A stretch of DNA of 64,000 nucleotides from NCBI RefSeq assembly GCF_002216145.1, contig NZ_CP022278.1, positions 186,001 through 250,000 on the forward strand. The letters run 5' to 3'. The DNA comes from Neisseria chenwenguii (GTDB taxonomy: Bacteria > Pseudomonadota > Gammaproteobacteria > Burkholderiales > Neisseriaceae). The notes beneath the pieces were generated by a model, which saw nothing but the letters and a program-made list of their open reading frames with translations, made no database searches and was not told the origin of the DNA. The first letter of the stretch is position 1, and every line of letters begins with the position of its first letter. Both the position numbers and the translations under genes were made by a program. Positions 1 through 8,594 of this stretch are shown piece after piece.

Positions 1-2136
1 GCCGACCATCAACACTTTTCGCCCTTGCCGCTGCAAGGCTTCGACATAGGCGAGTTTGTCTTCGGGCGCAGCTTCGGCGCGGCATTCGTCCAAACCCAGC
101 GTGTCGGCAACGGTTTGGGCGGCAACTTGGCGGTCGCCGCTCAAAAGGTGCAGCCGCAAGCCCTGCGCTTTGAGGGCGGCAACGGCATCGGCGGCGCTGT
201 CTTTGATTTCGTCGGCGAGCAGAAAGGCCGTCTGAAAACCTTGTTGGTTGCCAAGATAAATGACCGTGCCGTCGTGTTCGGGGACGGCGGTTTCTTCCAG
301 ACGGCCTGCAATTTCGGCAACAAATTCAGCGCGCCCGAGCGACCAGATTTGGCTTTCGCCGTTGACGGTCAGGCTGGCGCTGACGCCGTGGCCGATGCGG
401 TTTATCCGCTGCGCGACGGTAATTTCGGGCTTGGGGCCGTCTGGAATTTCGTGGCGCAAAATGGCTTTGGCAAGCGGGTGTTCCGACTGCTGCTCCAGCG
501 CCTGCGCCGTTGCAAGGCCGTCTGAAATGTTCAGACGGCCTAAGGGCACGATGCGGAAAACGCCCGGCTCGCCACGGGTCAGCGTGCCGGTTTTGTCGAA
601 CACGACATCGTTAATCTGCGCCAGCGTCTCCAAACTTTGCCGCCCGCCGACCAACACGCCTTTACCCGCCAGCGCGCCCGTCGCCGCTGCCAGCGCGGTC
701 GGCGTGGCCAGCGAAAGCGCACACGGGCAGGTAATCACCAAAAGCGCCACGGTAATCCACAGCGCGGTCTGCATATCGGCGTAAAGCGTCCAACCGATAA
801 ATACGGGCACGGCCAGCACCAGCTCGCCGACGACAAACGACGAGGCGTAGCGTTCCGCCAATTCCGCCGCACGCGGTTTCTGCGCCAGCGCGCGGTCGAG
901 CAGTTTGACGATGTGCGACAGGCGCGTTTCGCCGCCTGTTTGCTCGGTGCGTACAATCAGCGGGCCGGCGGCATTGAGCGTTCCCGCCGTCACTTTCGCG
1001 CCAGCGCTCTTGGCGACGGGCAGGCTCTCGCCCGTGAGCATGGCTTCGTTGGCTTCGCTCTCGCCCGCCAACACCGTGCCGTCCACAGGAATCACTTCGC
1101 CTGCTTTCACCAGCACGACATCGCCGCGTTGCAGCTTCGCCACCACGCCCTCTTCCGCCGTTTCGTCAGCCGGATAATTTTTCAATACATGGCAAAACGC
1201 GGGAACAAGCTTGACCAGCCGTTCCGCCGCATCGCCCGCCTTGCGCCGCGCGGTCTGTTCCATAAACCGCCCCGCGAGCAGGAAAAATACCAGCATCGCG
1301 ATCGACTCGAAATACATCCCCTGATCCGCATTGGAAATCAGGCTGTAAATGCCCGCGGCAAACGTCATCACAACCGCCAGCGCAATCGGCGTATCCATGC
1401 CGACGCGGCGGTTTTTCAAATCACGCAGTGCGCCCCTGTAAAACGGCATCGCGGCGTAAAACACCACCGGCAGCACCATCAGAAAGCCGCCCCAATGCAG
1501 GATTTCCAGATAAAGCGGCTCGATGTCGCCGCCGTAAAAATAAGTCGGCACGGCAAACATCATCGTCTGCATCATCGCCAGCCCCGCCACTGCAAGGCGT
1601 ACGATAAACTGTTTGCGCTCTTTCTGATGCTGCGCCTCGACCTTTTGCGCGTCATACGGCGCGGCGGTATAACCCGTTGACTGGATCCGCAGCAGAATAT
1701 CCGAAAGCGCGACGGCGTTGTCGTCCCAAACCACGCGGGCGCGGTGGGTGGAATAGTTCAAATCCACGCGGATCACGCCTTTGAGGCGCAAAAGCTGCTG
1801 CTCGATCAGCCAAATGCAGGCCGCGCAGGTAATCCCGCCCAGCATCAGAACCGCCTCGCGGCGGCCGCCTGAATCCGCCTCGACAAAATCCGCCTGCACC
1901 TCGGGCAAATCGTACAGCTTCAACTGCGCCAACACCTCATCGGACGGCAGCGCCGCTTTCTGCGCATCAGCGGTGCGCTGCTTGTAATAGCTGCCCAAAC
2001 CCGCATCAATAATGCTCTGCGCCACCGCCTGACAGCCCGCGCAGCAGGTCTCGCGCGGTTCGTCTTCGTAAACCACGGGCAGATGAATGTTTTCCGGCAC
2101 ATCCAAGCCGCAATGGAAACAGGTTTTTTTCGTCAT
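1..2136 (-). CDS. Copper-translocating P1B-type ATPase, CcoI/FixI-CopA type (3' end beyond window)
   Basis: Inner-membrane P-type ATPase that moves Cu(I), either to detoxify copper or to supply cbb3 oxidase assembly. The open frame runs without a stop from the ATG at 2136 to the left edge, giving 712 visible residues. It has an N-terminal cysteine-rich metal-binding part (CFHC near residue 6, CCAGC near 31), a ferredoxin-like metal-binding motif TCAAC with Cys103 and Cys106, TGES near 367, the transmembrane CPC motif (469-471) and the phosphorylation site DKTGT with Asp513. The extra Cys-rich N-terminus is typical of the CcoI/FixI branch; the gonococcal member of this family has been called CopA. 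The C-terminal hinge and last membrane segments are off the window. An FNR-like box lies about 160 bp upstream of the start. The family is certain; the choice between CcoI and CopA roles is inference. Confidence 0.93.
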   Translation of the reverse strand, partial: MTKKTCFHCGLDVPENIHLPVVYEDEPRETCCAGCQAVAQSIIDAGLGSYYKQRTADAQKAALPSDEVLAQLKLYDLPEVQADFVEADSGGRREAVLMLGGITCAACIWLIEQQLLRLKGVIRVDLNYSTHRARVVWDDNAVALSDILLRIQSTGYTAAPYDAQKVEAQHQKERKQFIVRLAVAGLAMMQTMMFAVPTYFYGGDIEPLYLEILHWGGFLMVLPVVFYAAMPFYRGALRDLKNRRVGMDTPIALAVVMTFAAGIYSLISNADQGMYFESIAMLVFFLLAGRFMEQTARRKAGDAAERLVKLVPAFCHVLKNYPADETAEEGVVAKLQRGDVVLVKAGEVIPVDGTVLAGESEANEAMLTGESLPVAKSAGAKVTAGTLNAAGPLIVRTEQTGGETRLSHIVKLLDRALAQKPRAAELAERYASSFVVGELVLAVPVFIGWTLYADMQTALWITVALLVITCPCALSLATPTALAAATGALAGKGVLVGGRQSLETLAQINDVVFDKTGTLTRGEPGVFRIVPLGRLNISDGLATAQALEQQSEHPLAKAILRHEIPDGPKPEITVAQRINRIGHGVSASLTVNGESQIWSLGRAEFVAEIAGRLEETAVPEHDGTVIYLGNQQGFQTAFLLADEIKDSAADAVAALKAQGLRLHLLSGDRQVAAQTVADTLGLDECRAEAAPEDKLAYVEALQRQGRKVLMVG

Positions 2137-2295
2137 AACAGACCGTTTTTTTTAATTTTCAGACGGCATTTTGCGGCCGTCTGAAATTTATGTATAAAAA
2201 GCTGCGGCAAAAGTGATGCCGCTTTACAACAAACTTACAATACCCTGATTGGATAAATTTAAACCCGAATAAATTTTAGAAATTTTTAATAAATC

Positions 2296-2309
2296 TTGTT
2301 TTATATCAA
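2296..2309. promoter_or_regulatory. FNR-like binding site
   Basis: TTGTTTTATATCAA matches the FNR consensus TTGAT-N4-ATCAA at 9 of 10 defined bases. It lies about 160 bp upstream of the copper ATPase start and about 260 bp upstream of the small membrane protein start. FNR control of either gene would fit a link with cbb3 oxidase and microaerobic growth. Inferred from sequence match only. Confidence 0.5.
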
Positions 2310-2341
2310 TATATAAATAAAATAATTTTACTAATGATAAA

Positions 2342-2363
2342 TCTCAAAATAATTATTTTGAGA
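2342..2363. promoter_or_regulatory. Perfect 22-bp palindrome, possible operator
   Basis: The arms TCTCAAAATAA and TTATTTTGAGA are exact reverse complements with no spacer, sitting 33 bp beyond the FNR-like box. Perfect spacer-free symmetry and the absence of a downstream T-run suggest a dimeric regulator site rather than a terminator. The regulator is unknown. Confidence 0.4.
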
Positions 2364-2569
2364 CCTTTTGTTCGTATTTTTATGTAAACTTTTGAACTTT
2401 TTTCGATGCAATCTTACACCGCCGTTGACCGTTTCCCAACCCTGCCGCATACTACACACACATTCCGCACAGACGGAAAAAACGGCGGTAACACCGCACC
2501 CAAATACTCACGCTAAATACCTTAAATCCACATTACGATTAACCAAAACCTTCTACGGGGAAACAACTT

Positions 2570-2713
2570 ATGTTAGACCGCATTATGCCCATCTTTGCCG
2601 TTATCGGCCTCCTATCCAGCGCCGCTTATTTAGGCATGGCCGCTTGGATGATCTACGATAATTTCGTCCATTCCAAAAAGAAAGACGCAACAGGCAAACA
2701 CGTTTCCGCGTAA
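2570..2713 (+). CDS. Small single-span membrane protein (47 aa), function unknown
   Basis: ATG start preceded at suitable distance by a GGGGAAA ribosome-binding site. The product begins MLDRIMPIFAVIGLLSS and has one hydrophobic segment (about residues 4-28), followed by a lysine-rich tail (HSKKK) and a stop at 2711. Such a layout fits a bitopic inner-membrane microprotein with a cytoplasmic basic end. I do not recognise the family; it is not the standard CcoS sequence. Its position opposite the copper ATPase and behind an FNR-like site suggests, only as inference, a respiratory or oxidase-assembly accessory. Confidence 0.6.
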   Translation: MLDRIMPIFAVIGLLSSAAYLGMAAWMIYDNFVHSKKKDATGKHVSA

Positions 2714-2916
2714 ATCCTGCCCGTCTTTTTGATTTCGGTTTTTTTTCGGATTTTGATGTTTTCAGTTTTAAACACATCCGCCGGATTTTAGTCTTCAGGC
2801 CGTCTGAAATACCTGCAAACTTTCTCCCTGGTTTGCCGCTGTTTTCGGACGGCCGAACTGTTTTTTGCGTCGGGATTTTGATGCGGATTTTGAAGAAACA
2901 TCGGCCTGAAGGCTAA

Positions 2917-2951
2917 GACCTTTGCAAAAATCAGAAGCGTCCGTCTAAAGG
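2917..2951. repeat. GACCTTTGCAAAAATC-type small repeat
   Basis: This segment starts GACCTTTGCAAAAATCAG and is closely matched at 53046-53080; related starts occur at 20333 and 56992. The motif resembles the ends of neisserial IS5/IS1106-type elements as I remember them, so it is probably an IS-end remnant or a MITE-like repeat. No transposase frame accompanies it. Confidence 0.4.
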
Positions 2952-2983
2952 CCGTCTAAAAATCCGATACCGTAAACCGACTT

Positions 2984-4141
2984 TCAGACGGCCTCCGCTG
3001 CCCGCTCGATCATCGCCTCACGTAAAGCATCCAAACCCAAATTCTTTGTAACCGAAATATTCACCGCCACCGCCCTACCCGCCGCATCGCGCAAAATGCC
3101 GGGTTTGCGCCCGCCCCCGGGCAGCAGATCGGTTTTGTTGTATACCACCAATTGCGGAATTTCATGCGCACCGATTTCTTCCAAAACCTCGTCCACATCG
3201 TCCATCTGCCGCTCGAAATCGGGATTGGACGCATCGACGACGTGCAGTAAAACATCCGCCAGCGCGGTTTCCTCCAAAGTCGCGGAAAACGCCGACACCA
3301 GTTTGTGCGGCAAATCGCGCACGAAGCCGACCGTATCGGTCAGAATCACGCTTGCCTCGGGCGAGAGGTAGAGCTTGCGCGCGGTGGTGTCGAGCGTGGC
3401 GAAAAGCTGGTTTTCGGCCAAGACATCGGCTTTGGTTAACCGATTGAACAGGCTGGATTTTCCCGCGTTGGTATAACCGACAATCGCAAAAGTTTTCAGA
3501 CGGCCGTCCATACGCGCTTTGCGGCGGGTCATGCGCTGTTTGTGCACGTTTTGAAGCTGTTTTTTCAACGCCGTGATTTTTTGGTTAATCAGGCGGCGGT
3601 CGGTTTCCAGCTGGGTTTCGCCCGGCCCTTTCAGGCCGATGCCGCCTTTCTGGCTCTGCAAATGCCCGTAACCGCGCACCAGCCGTCCGCTCAGATGCGA
3701 AAGCTGCGCCAGCTCGACTTGCAGCTTACCCTCCTGCGACTGCGCGCGCTTGGCGAAAATCGCCAGAATCAGCCCGACGCGGTCGAGCACGCGGCATTGC
3801 AGCGCGCGCTCGAGGTTGCGCTCCTGCGTCGGCGTCAATTCGTGGTTGAACACCGCCAGCTCAATGCCGTGCTGCTTCACCGCCTCGGCCAGCTCCTCGG
3901 TTTTACCTGTACCGACAAACAGCGCCGTCTGCGCCTTGTCGCGCTTGGCGGTTTCGGTATGCACCAAATCGCCGCCTGCCGAGCACACCAAATCCGCCGC
4001 TTCCGCCAATGCCGTCTGAAACGCGCGCTCGCGCGTTTCGTTCGCCCCCGAAAAATCCGCCGCCAGCATCACACCGACCAGCATCACGCGCTCGGGTTTT
4101 TCCAGCGATTTATCAACGCGGAACATGGTTTGTTTAGCCAA
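2984..4141 (-). CDS. hflX: GTPase HflX
   Basis: Ribosome-associated GTPase of the HflX family, which splits or rescues stalled 70S ribosomes under stress. The 385-residue protein has the N-terminal HflX domain, then a glycine-rich stretch (GGIGLKGPGETQLETDRR, about 166-183), followed by the G domain with G1 GYTNAGKSS (222-230), G3 DTVGF (about 269) and G4 NKTD (about 335). Length is normal for the family. The stop codon TGA is provided by an uptake sequence, so the protein ends in -EAV. Upstream of the start lies a T9 run and another uptake sequence. Confidence 0.97.
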   Translation of the reverse strand: MAKQTMFRVDKSLEKPERVMLVGVMLAADFSGANETRERAFQTALAEAADLVCSAGGDLVHTETAKRDKAQTALFVGTGKTEELAEAVKQHGIELAVFNHELTPTQERNLERALQCRVLDRVGLILAIFAKRAQSQEGKLQVELAQLSHLSGRLVRGYGHLQSQKGGIGLKGPGETQLETDRRLINQKITALKKQLQNVHKQRMTRRKARMDGRLKTFAIVGYTNAGKSSLFNRLTKADVLAENQLFATLDTTARKLYLSPEASVILTDTVGFVRDLPHKLVSAFSATLEETALADVLLHVVDASNPDFERQMDDVDEVLEEIGAHEIPQLVVYNKTDLLPGGGRKPGILRDAAGRAVAVNISVTKNLGLDALREAMIERAAEAV

Positions 4142-4266
4142 TTCGATTCCTTTTTTTTTCAGACGGCCTGAGATTTTTCAAAACGGCCTGAAGGCCGTCT
4201 GACACTTCGACTACGCCCAGTCCAAGCGCTTCGGCTACGCCCAGCAACCAGACTTTCACGGACGTT

Positions 4267-4286
4267 ATTCCCGCGCAGGAGGGAAT
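4267..4286. repeat. dRS3 repeat
   Basis: ATTCCC-GCGCAGGA-GGGAAT fits the neisserial dRS3 pattern ATTCCC-N8-GGGAAT exactly. It is flanked by ACGTT and AACGT, which extends the symmetry. dRS3 units make up neisserial intergenic mosaic elements and are known targets for filamentous phage integration. Confidence 0.8.
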
Positions 4287-4395
4287 AACGTCGTTTGAGA
4301 AATTAACCGTTTCAGACGGCCTTCCGACAGGTTTTCGCCAAAGCCCCCGACCTCCCTACTTTCGTGAAAACCCCTGCTTTTGTTTTTCCCATAAA

Positions 4396-4432
4396 TTTTC
4401 AGACGGCCTCACCGCGTAAGGCCGTCTGAAAA
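4396..4432 (-). terminator. Inverted uptake-sequence terminator after psd
   Basis: TTTTCAGACGGCCT and AGGCCGTCTGAAAA form a 14-bp perfect stem around a 9-base loop, 17 bp after the psd stop. On the minus strand it ends in a short T-run. Confidence 0.75.
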
Positions 4433-4449
4433 ACGCTCCGCCGCAGCGG

Positions 4450-5271
4450 TTAACGAAATTCCTTTGCCGCTGCCTCACGGACTTTTTCCGCAGCGGCTTC
4501 AATGTCGGCCTGCGCCACATCGGCGCCGGTAACAACTTCTGCGGCCTGCGTTTCCGACTTCGCTTCAGCAGCGGAAACAGCCTGCGTTTCAACGGTTTGA
4601 ACCGGTTCGGCAGCATCATTTGACGCAGCAGACAGGCGCGCCAGAATGGTACGCACGCCGGTTACTTTGTCGCCGATGGCCACTTGCGGCTGCGCGTCCA
4701 AAGGCAGGTAAATATCGACGCGCGAACCGAAGCGGATAAAGCCGTAACGCTCGCCGCGTGCGAGTTTGGCGCCCTCAGCGGTGTAGCACAAAATCCGTCG
4801 CGCCACCAAACCTGCCACCTGTACGAAAGTAATCTCGCGGCCTGACACGGTGGTCGCCAAGACGGCGTTGCGCTCGTTTTCCGTGCTGGCTTTGTCCAAA
4901 TCCGCGTTGAGAAATTTGCCCGCGCTGTATTCGACTTTATCGACACGGCAGTCAACCGGCGATTTTTGCGAGTGCACGTTAAACACGTTCATAAACACAC
5001 TGATTTTCAGCGCCTCGACCTTGCGGTAAGGGTCTTCGGCCTTTTCCACCACCACGACTCTGCCGTCAACGGGGCTCAACACCGCATCGGCGTCTTGCGG
5101 AATTTCGCGCGCGGGGTCGCGGAAAAACTGCAAGGCAAACACGGTAAACAGCCAAAACGGCAGCGACCACCAGCCGCTGAGTTTGCAGACCAAAAGGCTG
5201 ACAATCAGGCCGCCGGCGATCAACGGCCAGCCTTCGCGGGCGATAATCGGGTGCGGATACGAACGGTTCAT
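4450..5271 (-). CDS. psd: Phosphatidylserine decarboxylase proenzyme
   Basis: Makes phosphatidylethanolamine from phosphatidylserine at the inner membrane. The start chosen is the ATG at 5271 ([15 protein letters not shown]), giving 273 residues; an in-frame upstream extension would start with unrelated sequence. A hydrophobic segment follows (about 15-45), then the conserved SPVDGRV block and the FGSR motif, where the GS pair is the self-cleavage site that yields the pyruvoyl group. The short form lacking a long N-terminus is typical of beta-proteobacteria. The last 55 residues are an Ala/Glu-rich low-complexity tail (repeated AAE/TQA) beyond the catalytic domain. The gene is divergent from rph. 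Confidence 0.95.
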   Translation of the reverse strand: MNRSYPHPIIAREGWPLIAGGLIVSLLVCKLSGWWSLPFWLFTVFALQFFRDPAREIPQDADAVLSPVDGRVVVVEKAEDPYRKVEALKISVFMNVFNVHSQKSPVDCRVDKVEYSAGKFLNADLDKASTENERNAVLATTVSGREITFVQVAGLVARRILCYTAEGAKLARGERYGFIRFGSRVDIYLPLDAQPQVAIGDKVTGVRTILARLSAASNDAAEPVQTVETQAVSAAEAKSETQAAEVVTGADVAQADIEAAAEKVREAAAKEFR

Positions 5272-5319
5272 TTGATGTCCTTGAAATAAAATATTTGCAA
5301 TTATAGCGGATTGGGCGCG

Positions 5320-5347
5320 AGGCCGTCTGAACATTTTCAGACGGCCC
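5320..5347. terminator. Inverted uptake-sequence pair between psd and rph
   Basis: AGGCCGTCTGAA and TTCAGACGGCCC face each other across four bases. Lying between divergent genes, it cannot end either of them and more likely serves DNA uptake. A TATAAT -10 element for rph follows at 5365-5370. Confidence 0.5.
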
Positions 5348-5402
5348 TCTCCGCCGAAACCCGTTATAATCCGAGTTCCGAATATTTCCCAGAAAGCACG
5401 CC

Positions 5403-6128
5403 ATGACCGCCTATATCCGCACCTCCCGCCCCGCCGACAGCCTGCGCGACATCCGCATCACCCCGAATTTCCTGCCCCGCGCCGACGGCTCGGCCCTAAT
5501 CGAGTGCGGCAACACCAAAGTCATCTGCACCGCCAGCATCGACGAAAACGTTCCGCCCTTTCTGCGCGGCAAAGCGCAGGGCTGGGTAACGGCGGAATAC
5601 GGCATGCTGCCCGCCTCCACCGCCTCGCGGATGCGCCGCGAAGCCGCCGCCGGCAAACAGTCGGGGCGTACGCAGGAAATCCAGCGCTTAATCGGACGCT
5701 CGCTGCGCGCCGTGGTCGATATGGGCAAACTGGGCGAACGCCAGATTCTGATTGACTGCGACGTTATCCAAGCCGACGGCGGCACGCGCACGGCCTCGAT
5801 TACCGGCGCCTTCGTCGCCTTGCAGCTTGCTGTGGGCAAACTGCTTTCAGACGGCCGCGTCGCCGAAAATCCTATCCGCGAAGCCGTCGCCGCCGTTTCC
5901 GCCGGCATCGTCGGCGGTGTGCCGCTGCTGGATTTGGATTATCCCGAAGATTCAGGCTGCGACAGCGATGTGAACATCGTGATGACCGCTTCGGGCAAGC
6001 TGATTGAAATTCAGGGCACCGCCGAAGGCGAGTCGTTTTCGGTGGACGAACTGACCAAACTGATTGCACTGGCGCAAAAAGGCATCGCCGAATTGGTGCA
6101 GCATCAGGCGCAGGCGTTGAAACGCTGA
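5403..6128 (+). CDS. rph: Ribonuclease PH
   Basis: 3'-to-5' phosphorolytic exoribonuclease that trims tRNA 3' ends. The 241-residue protein has the usual opening [15 protein letters not shown], a conserved [14 protein letters not shown] motif, the [17 protein letters not shown] phosphate-binding region and the [19 protein letters not shown] block that carries the active-site aspartates. Full family length and no frameshift. A TATAAT lies 33 bp upstream. An uptake sequence is embedded in the coding frame (LLSDGRV). Confidence 0.97.
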   Translation: MTAYIRTSRPADSLRDIRITPNFLPRADGSALIECGNTKVICTASIDENVPPFLRGKAQGWVTAEYGMLPASTASRMRREAAAGKQSGRTQEIQRLIGRSLRAVVDMGKLGERQILIDCDVIQADGGTRTASITGAFVALQLAVGKLLSDGRVAENPIREAVAAVSAGIVGGVPLLDLDYPEDSGCDSDVNIVMTASGKLIEIQGTAEGESFSVDELTKLIALAQKGIAELVQHQAQALKR

Positions 6129-6170
6129 TTTTTTCGAGGCCGTCTGAAACCGCCTGAATTTCTGTTTTTT

Positions 6171-6325
6171 TAGTGAATTAAAATAAAAAATCCACTTCGT
6201 TGGCTGCGGCCGGGCTCAAAGAGGACGATTCACTAAGGCGCCGAAGCGCCAAGTTCATCTGTCCCGCACTACCCGTACTGTCCGCGCCTTGCCGCCTCGT
6301 ATCTTTCTTATTTTATTTCACTATA
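6171..6325 (+). repeat. Correia-type repeat element, copy 1 (about 155 bp)
   Basis: The ends TAGTGAATTAAAATAA and TTATTTTATTTCACTATA form imperfect terminal inverted repeats. The core, including GGCTCAAAGAGGACGATT and GGCGCCGAAGCGCC, matches the core of the neisserial Correia element as known from N. meningitidis. Full-length elements are about 155 bp. Related copies lie at 24969-25115 (inverted) and 30159-30313. It follows rph and may affect its 3' end or mRNA stability. Confidence 0.85.
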
Positions 6326-6328
6326 CAA

Positions 6329-6362
6329 AACAGGCCGTCTGAAAATTCAGACGGCCTGTTTC
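6329..6362. terminator. Bidirectional inverted uptake-sequence terminator (rph / rpe)
   Basis: AAACAGGCCGTCTGAA and TTCAGACGGCCTGTTT form a 16-bp perfect stem with a 2-base loop, placed between the convergent ends of rph and rpe. T-rich on both exits. Confidence 0.8.
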
Positions 6363-6371
6363 TTATCCTGA

Positions 6372-7049
6372 TTAAACCCGCGCCAGTTCTGCACGCATCT
6401 TGTCGATTACGGCCTTGTAGTCCGGTTGCCCGAACACCGCCGAACCCGCCACAAACGTATCCGCGCCCGCCGCCGCCACTTCGGCGATATTCTCAACCTT
6501 GATGCCGCCATCGACTTCCAGCGCAATCCGTTTGCCCGTCTGCGCTTCAAAAGCGTCCAGCAACGCCCGCACTTGGCGGATTTTCGTCAGCGTGTGCGGA
6601 ATAAAGCTCTGCCCGCCGAAACCGGGATTGACCGACATCAGCAGCACCATGTCCAAGCGGTGCAACACGTTTTCCAAGACGTTTGCAGGCGTCGCCGGAT
6701 TCAAAACCAAGCCCGCCTGACAACCCGCATCTTTAATCAGGCTCAGGCTGCGGTCAACGTGACGGCCGGCCTCAGGGTGGAAAGTAATGATGTCCGCCCC
6801 CGCGTTGGCAAACGACTGAATCAAATCATCAACCGGTTCGACCATCAGATGCACGTCCACCGGCACCGCCGCATAAGGCTTCAGCGCCGCGCAGACCATG
6901 GGCCCGAAAGTCAGATTGGGCACATAATGGTTATCCATCACGTCAAAGTGAATCAAATCGGCTCCCGCCGCGACAACATTTGAAACTTCCTCGCCCAAGC
7001 GGGCAAAGTCGGCGGATAAAATACTGGGGGCGATGCGGTAGGCGGTCAT
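6372..7049 (-). CDS. rpe: Ribulose-phosphate 3-epimerase
   Basis: Cytosolic TIM-barrel enzyme of the pentose phosphate pathway that interconverts ribulose 5-phosphate and xylulose 5-phosphate. 225 residues, normal length. Visible family motifs are [15 protein letters not shown] at the N-terminus, [17 protein letters not shown] with the metal-binding His and Asp, VDVHLMVEP, and [15 protein letters not shown]. The last phosphate-binding region reads EVDGGIK and VAGSAVFG. Single gene; rpiA of the same pathway lies 1.5 kb away but is not adjacent. Confidence 0.97.
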   Translation of the reverse strand: MTAYRIAPSILSADFARLGEEVSNVVAAGADLIHFDVMDNHYVPNLTFGPMVCAALKPYAAVPVDVHLMVEPVDDLIQSFANAGADIITFHPEAGRHVDRSLSLIKDAGCQAGLVLNPATPANVLENVLHRLDMVLLMSVNPGFGGQSFIPHTLTKIRQVRALLDAFEAQTGKRIALEVDGGIKVENIAEVAAAGADTFVAGSAVFGQPDYKAVIDKMRAELARV

Positions 7050-7287
7050 GGCTGCTCCTATAGGCCAAAACGGCCAGAATAAAGAAGGGAACTTATTCTA
7101 GCGCAAAACCGGTACCGTTTGAAAAACTCTGTTTTCACCATTTAAATACAATCAGTTATGTATGTAAATAATATGCTAGATAACATACCCGTTGCGACAG
7201 TTAACTAAAGTTAACCATGCCGATACCGCCGTTGACATGCTTATCCGCTATATTCAGCCCCGTGCCGAGTATCAGGAAAACAATAAA

Positions 7288-7713
7288 GTGTCAGCCGCAT
7301 CAAAATCCCGCCTTACCGCCGTATTTTTACTGCCCCTGCTGTTTGCCGCAGGCAGCGGCACCGTATCTGCCGCGCCCAATACATTGGACGACTTCTACCC
7401 CAACTGCGACATCCGCCAGCTCAATCTGAGCCAGTCCCAGCACAACGCCCTGCGCCGCATCCGCTCGGATTACCGCGCTGCCACTGAAAAAGCCTACCGT
7501 AAGGCGCAGCGCACCGACCGGACCCGCCGTCAAAATATCATGCGTATCCTCTCCGACGACAGTTTCGATCAAAACAGAGCGCGCGACTATGTTGAAGACC
7601 GCTATCTCTCCAGCATGGATTTTGCAGTGGACGAACTCTCCATCCAATACCGTTTCTACCATCTGCTTACCCCGCAACAACGCCAAATCTGGATTTCAAG
7701 CTGCGTCCGGTAA
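7288..7713 (+). CDS. Periplasmic Spy/CpxP-like protein
   Basis: The GTG at 7288 is preferred because AGGAAAA lies 10 bases upstream and the product then opens with a clean signal peptide (MSAASKSRLTAVFLLPLLF, cleavage near VSAA|PN). An upstream ATG in the same frame would add 32 unrelated residues. The mature protein (about 118 residues) is predicted mostly helical, rich in Arg and Gln, and carries the LTPQQRQIW motif of the Spy/CpxP (LTXXQ) family near the end. Family members act as periplasmic chaperones or stress sensors. Two Cys (in NCDIR and SSCVR) could form a disulfide. Assignment is by motif and architecture. Confidence 0.7.
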   Translation: MSAASKSRLTAVFLLPLLFAAGSGTVSAAPNTLDDFYPNCDIRQLNLSQSQHNALRRIRSDYRAATEKAYRKAQRTDRTRRQNIMRILSDDSFDQNRARDYVEDRYLSSMDFAVDELSIQYRFYHLLTPQQRQIWISSCVR

Positions 7714-7733
7714 ATGAGTCTTTGAATCTGTCG

Positions 7734-7763
7734 AAGGCCGTCTGAAAACTTTCAGACGGCCTT
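7734..7763. terminator. Bidirectional inverted uptake-sequence terminator
   Basis: AAGGCCGTCTGAAA and TTTCAGACGGCCTT pair around a 2-base loop between the convergent Spy-like gene and nuc. Confidence 0.8.
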
Positions 7764-7772
7764 TATCATTTT

Positions 7773-8477
7773 CTACCACAACCCGAACAAATCCCAAACA
7801 TTTCCCTGCCGGTTTTGTCCGCCCTGCGCCTCGCGTTGCGCTTTGCGGTAATCCCACGGCGCTTGGGGGTTATTGGCGCGCCACAGCCCTTCCCGCGCCT
7901 GCCGTGCCTGCCGTTGGGCGGCGGCATAGGCGGCGTAAGCGGATTTTTCCTGCTGTTTTTTGGCATAACTTCCATAATGCCACGCCGCACCGTTGCGAAG
8001 CTGCATCAGGTTCAAATCCGTGCCGTCTTTCGACACCCGCGCCACTTCGCGCTTGTAGCGGTCGTGTTCGAACACCCTGACCTGCACGGTTTCGCCCTCT
8101 GCTGCTGCGCGCAGGCTGTCGCGCGAGCGCGTGCCGTAGAGCTGCTGCAATTCCGGCACGTCGATATAGGCCAGACGGATTTTGTGTTTGCGGCCGTTGC
8201 CGTCGGTAACGTGCAGCGTATCGCCGTCTGAAACCTTGCTGACGCGGCCGGTATAGGCATTCGCGCTTTGGCGGCGCTTGCTGCCGTCTGATTTCTGGCT
8301 GTTCAGCAACGAATCGGCCAGCCTGCCCCAATCGGGCGAAATATTCTGCAAAACTTCTTTGCCGCCGACCTGTTTGGCAACGTCCAAGCCCGTTTGCAGC
8401 CAGTCCGTTCTGCCTGCGCCGTATGCGCTTGCGGCGGCGAGGAAAACGGCGGCGGCGAGGTGTTTAAGGTTCATCAT
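7773..8477 (-). CDS. nuc: Secreted thermonuclease (SNase-like)
   Basis: 234-residue protein with an N-terminal signal peptide (about residues 1-21, ending SAYGAG) and a staphylococcal-nuclease fold in the second half. The fold region starts YTGRVSKVSDGDTLHV, followed by RLAYIDVPELQQ with the calcium and catalytic residues (Arg, Asp, Glu), then RYKREVARV and the WHY segment. Neisserial Nuc is a secreted nuclease that trims biofilm DNA and degrades neutrophil extracellular traps. The product has about 75 extra residues between the signal and the nuclease domain. The gene stands alone. Confidence 0.88.
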   Translation of the reverse strand: MMNLKHLAAAVFLAAASAYGAGRTDWLQTGLDVAKQVGGKEVLQNISPDWGRLADSLLNSQKSDGSKRRQSANAYTGRVSKVSDGDTLHVTDGNGRKHKIRLAYIDVPELQQLYGTRSRDSLRAAAEGETVQVRVFEHDRYKREVARVSKDGTDLNLMQLRNGAAWHYGSYAKKQQEKSAYAAYAAAQRQARQAREGLWRANNPQAPWDYRKAQREAQGGQNRQGNVWDLFGLW

Positions 8478-8537
8478 GTGTTTCCATATTTTTGGGCGGG
8501 TATGGAAACCCGCCCTTTTGATTGGCTTGCGCGTGTT

Positions 8538-8581
8538 CAGGCCGTTTGAAATCTGACTGGATTTTTTCAGACGGCCTGAAC
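8538..8581 (-). terminator. Imperfect inverted uptake-sequence terminator after rpiA
   Basis: A degenerate AGGCCGTTTGAAA faces TTTCAGACGGCCT in the short gap downstream of rpiA. One mismatch weakens the stem and the uptake match. Confidence 0.5.
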
Positions 8582-8594
8582 ACGCTCAACCCGC

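Larger units (their letters stand above)
2137..2569. other. AT-rich divergent intergenic region with regulatory sites
   Basis: 433 bp between the divergent ATPase gene and a small membrane protein gene. It is much more AT-rich than its neighbours and holds an inverted uptake-sequence pair (about 2158-2184), an FNR-like box and a perfect 22-bp palindrome (listed separately). No convincing open reading frame starts here before 2570. Confidence 0.6.
4142..4449. other. Intergenic spacer with dRS3 repeat and uptake sequences
   Basis: 308 bp without a gene between psd and hflX. It contains several uptake sequences, a degenerate short direct repeat (TTCGACTACGCCCAG and TTCGGCTACGCCCAG near 4206-4243), a dRS3 repeat and the psd terminator hairpin. 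Confidence 0.7.

Noticed and set aside
2368..2661. 97-codon plus-strand frame upstream of and overlapping the 47-aa gene
   Set aside because: No SD, mixed composition; the 47-aa gene in a different frame has a good SD and a membrane helix.
4206..4243. Short repeat TTCGACTACGCCCAG / TTCGGCTACGCCCAG
   Set aside because: Only two close copies here plus a related one near 50653; too short to define an element.
7232..7254. TTGACA and TATATT before the Spy-like gene
   Set aside because: Spacing is only 11 bp, too short for a sigma-70 promoter.
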